Part shown: one piece after another, positions 60,998-64,000 of the stretch | How the letters are laid out: each line of letters starts with the position of its first letter | Numbering within the stretch: the stretch's first letter is position 1 | Source of the DNA: Paenibacillus odorifer | Lineage (GTDB): Bacteria; Bacillota; Bacilli; Paenibacillales; Paenibacillaceae | Assembly (NCBI RefSeq): GCF_000758725.1 | Contig: NZ_CP009428.1 | Location: 1,178,001-1,242,000 of the forward strand | DNA: 64,000 nt | Direction of reading: 5' to 3' | Notes under the pieces: generated by a model | Seen by the model: the letters and a program-made list of their open reading frames with translations, nothing else | Told to the model about the DNA's origin: nothing | The model's database searches: none | Translations under genes and position numbers: made by a program

Positions 60998-62383
60998 ATG
61001 AAGCAGATGACCATTCGTGCAGAACTGGCGGACTACCTCAAGAAGAATGGAATAACAATTAATCAATTCGCAGAGGTATCTAAAGTGAATTCGGGCACAA
61101 TTAGCAACATTATCAATGGGAATCGGCCTATAGCCATGCAGCAATTAGACCGTATTACAAAAGGTATGGGATTAGAAGAAGGCGGCTTTTATGATATGTA
61201 TGTGGAGGAGTGTTTCATACATTCCAATCCCAATTGGAGACGACTTCGACCTTTTCTATATCGCTGTGCTGAACTAGATAAGCTGGAATGTATAAGTCGG
61301 GTGATTGGAATCATGATGGACAGCCTATCTTATACACCCTCGTTGTTTGATACAGCAGAAGATTTTTTTGTACAAGGAAAATATGATGCTGCAGCGTTGT
61401 TATACCGGAGTGTCGCGGAGAGTGAGAAGTATCAGCATTCAGAGCGGCTGGCTTTTTGCCAATACAGACTGTTCACGATTGCTCTAGGAGGCGATCAGGA
61501 TCTGAATTTGCGAGCAGCTGTGCAGTTTGAGGGTTTTGTAAATCGGCTTGATGAAGTCGATCAACTTGACGCGCTGAAGGCTCTGGCGAATACATATAGC
61601 GCATTGAGGTATTGGGATAAGGTAATGCTCATAGCTATTGAAATTGAAAAAAAAGCATCCATTCAATATAAGTATAATAATGAGCGAGCCAGAAAAAACG
61701 GGTTACAGAAGGAACCTGCAATGCCCTTATTTTCATATATTCTATTTTCTTATGTGTTACGTTCAGTAGTTTACAGAGAGCTGGGAGATTATGATAGAGC
61801 ATTGCAGTATGTTAACCTTTACATGGATATGAGCTGGATCCGTGAGGATACGGAGGAAGCTTTGCAACTTATGAATCGATGTATGGGTTGGGCACAGGGC
61901 AATATATATTTACTGAGAATTTTAAAAGGTGATGTGACAGCGCTTCCGGAATATGTGACCTATATTGAAAAAAGAGAGGAAGACATTCTTCCAGGTCTGT
62001 TCAAAATCCTTCAGGCAGCCAATCACTATGATTTTAATGTGGATGATATTCTTCAGCGGTTTGAGCAAGAAATATCAGATTATAGAGATCAGCAGAGAAA
62101 TCTTAAATGTTATAATCGACAAATTATCGAAGACAGATACACTTTTTTTATGGCTGAAATAGCATTGTATTATATAAGAAGAGGAAAATATGAGCTTAGT
62201 ATAAAGTATATAATGGATAGTTTGGAGACTTCTGTAAGGATTAATAACGAATCCTGTATAATAAAGTGTGTCAGAATGTTTGAGCAGCTTCGGCATACTG
62301 CATCTTTAGAAACGCAGAAGCAATACCAAAATCTGATTAGAATCAATGAAAAGAAAAATGGTTTTGTTATTGGAAGTGCCTAG
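60998..62383 (+). CDS. XRE-type HTH regulator with TPR-like domain (RNPP/Rap-like)
   Basis: This protein of about 461 residues has an XRE HTH at the N terminus (about residues 5-60; NGITINQFAEVSKVNSGTIS, then NIINGNRPIAMQQLDRI). About 390 residues of alpha-helical repeats follow (for example AEDFFVQGKYDAAALLYRSV, ALKALANTYSALRYWDKVML, YRELGDYDRALQYVNLYM, ALYYIRRGKYELSIKYI). This resembles the RNPP and related peptide-sensing regulators (PlcR, NprR, AimR-like), but family membership is inferred from architecture only. ATG 60998 has AAAGGTGG upstream. A Spo0E-like gene follows 145 bases later. No obvious signal-peptide pheromone gene was seen. Confidence 0.72.
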   Translation: MKQMTIRAELADYLKKNGITINQFAEVSKVNSGTISNIINGNRPIAMQQLDRITKGMGLEEGGFYDMYVEECFIHSNPNWRRLRPFLYRCAELDKLECISRVIGIMMDSLSYTPSLFDTAEDFFVQGKYDAAALLYRSVAESEKYQHSERLAFCQYRLFTIALGGDQDLNLRAAVQFEGFVNRLDEVDQLDALKALANTYSALRYWDKVMLIAIEIEKKASIQYKYNNERARKNGLQKEPAMPLFSYILFSYVLRSVVYRELGDYDRALQYVNLYMDMSWIREDTEEALQLMNRCMGWAQGNIYLLRILKGDVTALPEYVTYIEKREEDILPGLFKILQAANHYDFNVDDILQRFEQEISDYRDQQRNLKCYNRQIIEDRYTFFMAEIALYYIRRGKYELSIKYIMDSLETSVRINNESCIIKCVRMFEQLRHTASLETQKQYQNLIRINEKKNGFVIGSA

Positions 62384-62528
62384 TATTGATAGTTTTATAG
62401 AAGAAACAAAAAAGAGTTTTCAGATTAAATCTGAGATCGCTATCTATTGAATTGTAGTAATGCACTTTAATGTAAAATATAGAATTTGACATATACCTCT
62501 AATATATTAAATTAGGGAGGTAGTGTTA

Positions 62529-62702
62529 ATGAATGATCAGGAAATTATCCAAAAGAGAATAGAGGGTGCTAGAAAAAAACTTTATTTAATGGAGAGGCAA
62601 CACGGAGGGCTTTTGCATCCGAATGTGATCAGACAGTCCATGAGATTAGATGAATTAATTAATCAGTACAATAAAGCAGTACATAGCGATAATGAGGATT
62701 GA
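62529..62702 (+). CDS. Spo0E-like aspartyl-phosphate phosphatase
   Basis: This 57-residue protein reads MNDQEIIQKRIEGARKKLYL and ends in an SxxLDxLIxxYN-like motif (SMRLDELINQYN), the signature of the Spo0E family that dephosphorylates Spo0A. Length is typical. GGGAGG lies eight bases before ATG. Its neighbours are the XRE-TPR regulator upstream and a terminator downstream. The presence of this gene supports an endospore former. Confidence 0.85.
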   Translation: MNDQEIIQKRIEGARKKLYLMERQHGGLLHPNVIRQSMRLDELINQYNKAVHSDNED

Positions 62703-62756
62703 AGAGAATGGTTAAACACCCTACATAATGATATTGCAACTTCTGATGAAGTATAG

Positions 62757-62782
62757 AGCCAGCGCTGTGCGCGGGCTTTTTG
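62757..62782 (+). terminator. Intrinsic terminator after the Spo0E-like gene
   Basis: AGCC-AGCGC-TGT-GCGCG-GGCTTTTT is a compact GC-rich hairpin with a T run, 55 bases after the stop codon. Confidence 0.8.
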
Positions 62783-62907
62783 GCTTGTTGGATCTCATAA
62801 AATAAATCAATGCTGCACGCTTGTCATGCCCGTCTGCATATTGCGGCCAAGTCCCTCATAGACATGTACTAATCAATGCATTCAAAACAGGTTAAGGGGA
62901 TGATGTC

Positions 62908-63993
62908 ATGCGCCGGATAACATGGGTACTCGCGATCATTATGAGCGTGGCCCTGGTGATGACGGGGTGCGGGAAGAAGGATGCCGCTTCCGTAGTCAAG
63001 GATTTGAACAATGTGGCTGACAAGTTGGAAAGTAAGCAGGGAACGTACCAAGGTTCTGGCACAATGACCCTGTATACCGGGGAACAGCCGCAGGAGTATA
63101 AGGTAGAAGTATGGTACAAGAATCCTTCCTACTACCGGATCAGCTTGGCAAATGTTCAGAAGGATATTACGCAGATCGTACTTCGTAATGATGAGGGAGT
63201 GTTCGTACTCACACCAAGTATGAATAAGAGCTTCCGTTTCCAAAGCGATTGGCCGGATGATCAAGGTCAGGTCTATCTGTATCAGACGTTGGTTCGTGGC
63301 ATAGTTTCGGATAATAACCGCCAATTTGTGGAAGATGGAGATAACTATGTGTTCGAGGTAGCCGCGAATTATCAAAGCAATGCCCTTGTGCGGCAAAAGA
63401 TTTGGCTTGATAAAAAGACTTATGAGCCTAAACAGGTTCAAGTCTCTGATTCTGAGGCGAAGGTAGTTGTAAACGTGAAGTTTGACACCTTCAAATTCGA
63501 TACGGATTTCACCAAGGATTCCTTTGATATGGAAAAGAACATGGCCTCGGGTAAGTCCGCAGAGAGCACAGTAGCTGAGGTTGATGAGAATGGTAATCCG
63601 GTTACAGCTCCTGAGGGCCAAGAACAGGCTGAACAACCAGTGGCAGCAGAGCTTGGAGACTTTGGGATCATTGAACCTGATTATATTCCAGCTGGTGTAG
63701 AGTTCAAGGACTCGCATAAATTGGAGGGCAACAAAGACCATGCTGTTCTCATCCGATATGATGGGATTTATCAGTACACTATTATGGAATCCCGTCCACT
63801 GGACCGTGCGGTAGCACTGGCGCCTGGAACCCTGAAAGACCTTGGTTTTACGTGGGGAGTTCTGAGTGGGGATGAGCAGCAGACATTGACTTGGATGTCT
63901 GAGGGTGTAGAGTACCGAATTACAAGTGCCAATCTTCCTGCTAATGAAATGATGCAAATTGCCGCTTCTATGGAGGCACAATCGGGTAAATAA
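62908..63993 (+). CDS. ydcC: YdcC/GerS-like LolA-fold lipoprotein
   Basis: This 361-residue lipoprotein has the lipobox MTGC at about residue 21. A LolA/LolB-like domain spans about 30-215 (KLESKQGTYQGSGTMTLYTG, VEVWYKNPSYYRISLAN, VLTPSMNKSFRFQSDWP). A Glu/Gln/Ala-rich linker leads to a C-terminal DUF4367-like part (FGIIEPDYIPAGVEFKDSHK, LTWMSEGVEYRITSANL). In Bacillus subtilis the homologue YdcC is a sporulation protein upstream of alr; GerS is the clostridial relative. The gene is complete, and alr, if conserved, would lie past the right edge. Confidence 0.85.
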   Translation: MRRITWVLAIIMSVALVMTGCGKKDAASVVKDLNNVADKLESKQGTYQGSGTMTLYTGEQPQEYKVEVWYKNPSYYRISLANVQKDITQIVLRNDEGVFVLTPSMNKSFRFQSDWPDDQGQVYLYQTLVRGIVSDNNRQFVEDGDNYVFEVAANYQSNALVRQKIWLDKKTYEPKQVQVSDSEAKVVVNVKFDTFKFDTDFTKDSFDMEKNMASGKSAESTVAEVDENGNPVTAPEGQEQAEQPVAAELGDFGIIEPDYIPAGVEFKDSHKLEGNKDHAVLIRYDGIYQYTIMESRPLDRAVALAPGTLKDLGFTWGVLSGDEQQTLTWMSEGVEYRITSANLPANEMMQIAASMEAQSGK

Positions 63994-64000
63994 TAAAAAG

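Noticed and set aside
62486..62520. Promoter at the TTGACA before the Spo0E-like gene
   Set aside because: A -10 element at the right distance would place the start of transcription inside the ribosome binding site, so this match is not convincing.
62869..63981. A 370-codon minus-strand open frame opposite the YdcC-like gene
   Set aside because: It overlaps a well-supported lipoprotein gene over its full length, has no ribosome site and shows no domain; it arises from the codon use of the sense gene.

Overview
The window looks like chromosomal DNA of a Paenibacillus-type endospore-forming Firmicute. Evidence: strong AGGAGG-type ribosome binding sites, frequent GTG/TTG starts, a Bce-type bacitracin-sensing module, a Spo0E-like phosphatase gene, a YdcC/GerS-like lipoprotein, ECF sigma/anti-sigma pairs, three proteins with copper-amine-oxidase-like 'stalk' domains, and carbohydrate operons with LacI and AraC regulators. 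I saw no rRNA, tRNA, insertion sequence, prophage or CRISPR array. This genus-level call is inference from gene content, not from a marker gene.

Layout. 1-2.2 kb: 3' part of a MocR-type regulator and a TIMP-like membrane protein. 2.8-5.2 kb: ferrous-iron uptake operon feoA with FeoB split into separate GTPase and permease genes. 5.4-6.9 kb: SRPBCC protein and WYL regulator. 7-11.7 kb: BceRS-BceAB-like antibiotic sensing/resistance module. 11.7-12.9 kb: repeat-rich non-coding block with a 276-bp tandem repeat. 13-19.1 kb: acetyltransferase, NAGPA-like secreted protein, histidine phosphatase, diguanylate cyclase, MFS transporter and glycerophosphodiesterase. 19.2-24.4 kb: a tightly coupled five-gene operon of the STM4015-STM4014-STM4013-STM4012-STM4011 families (LRR protein, ATP-grasp-like protein, alkaline-phosphatase-superfamily hydrolase, two radical SAM enzymes). 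Its product is unknown, and it is the best candidate for an undescribed system here. 24.5-26.6 kb: amidase and Nudix hydrolase. 26.6-32.5 kb: alpha-glucosidase, sugar ABC importer and LacI regulator. 32.9-36.7 kb: AraC regulator, Gfo/Idh oxidoreductase, ThuA-like protein and sugar isomerase/epimerase. 36.8-38 kb: repeat block. 38-44.2 kb: L,D-transpeptidase, an ABC-F protein behind an attenuator-like leader, small membrane/kinase/RDD genes, and MarR with SDR. 44.2-47.6 kb: ECF sigma operon with a large TPR protein. 47.9-51.3 kb: DUF4309-like lipoprotein, wHTH regulator and MFS exporter. 51.3-53.2 kb: repeats around a histidine phosphatase. 53.4-57 kb: TatD hydrolase, stalk-domain lipoprotein, and a bactofilin-like pair with a MarR regulator. 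57.1-60.8 kb: two ECF sigma/anti-sigma pairs. 61-64 kb: XRE-TPR regulator, Spo0E-like gene and YdcC-like lipoprotein.

The most unusual property at the sequence level is the non-coding DNA. At least ten intergenic arrays with unrelated units (6, 11, 12, 14-16, 22, 42/43, 60 and 276 bp) lie between ordinary operons. Two dispersed families also recur: a TTGCAC-n4-TGCAA-like dyad, and a GGACTC/GAGTCC element.

Systems that appear to work together: BceRS controlling BceAB through a 22-bp-spaced direct repeat; a LacI regulator controlling the sugar importer and perhaps the adjacent AraC operon through GTAAACG(T/C)TTAC operators; a MarR protein and AT-rich dyads in front of the bactofilin pair; and translationally coupled (ATGA/TAATG) genes within the STM401x operon.
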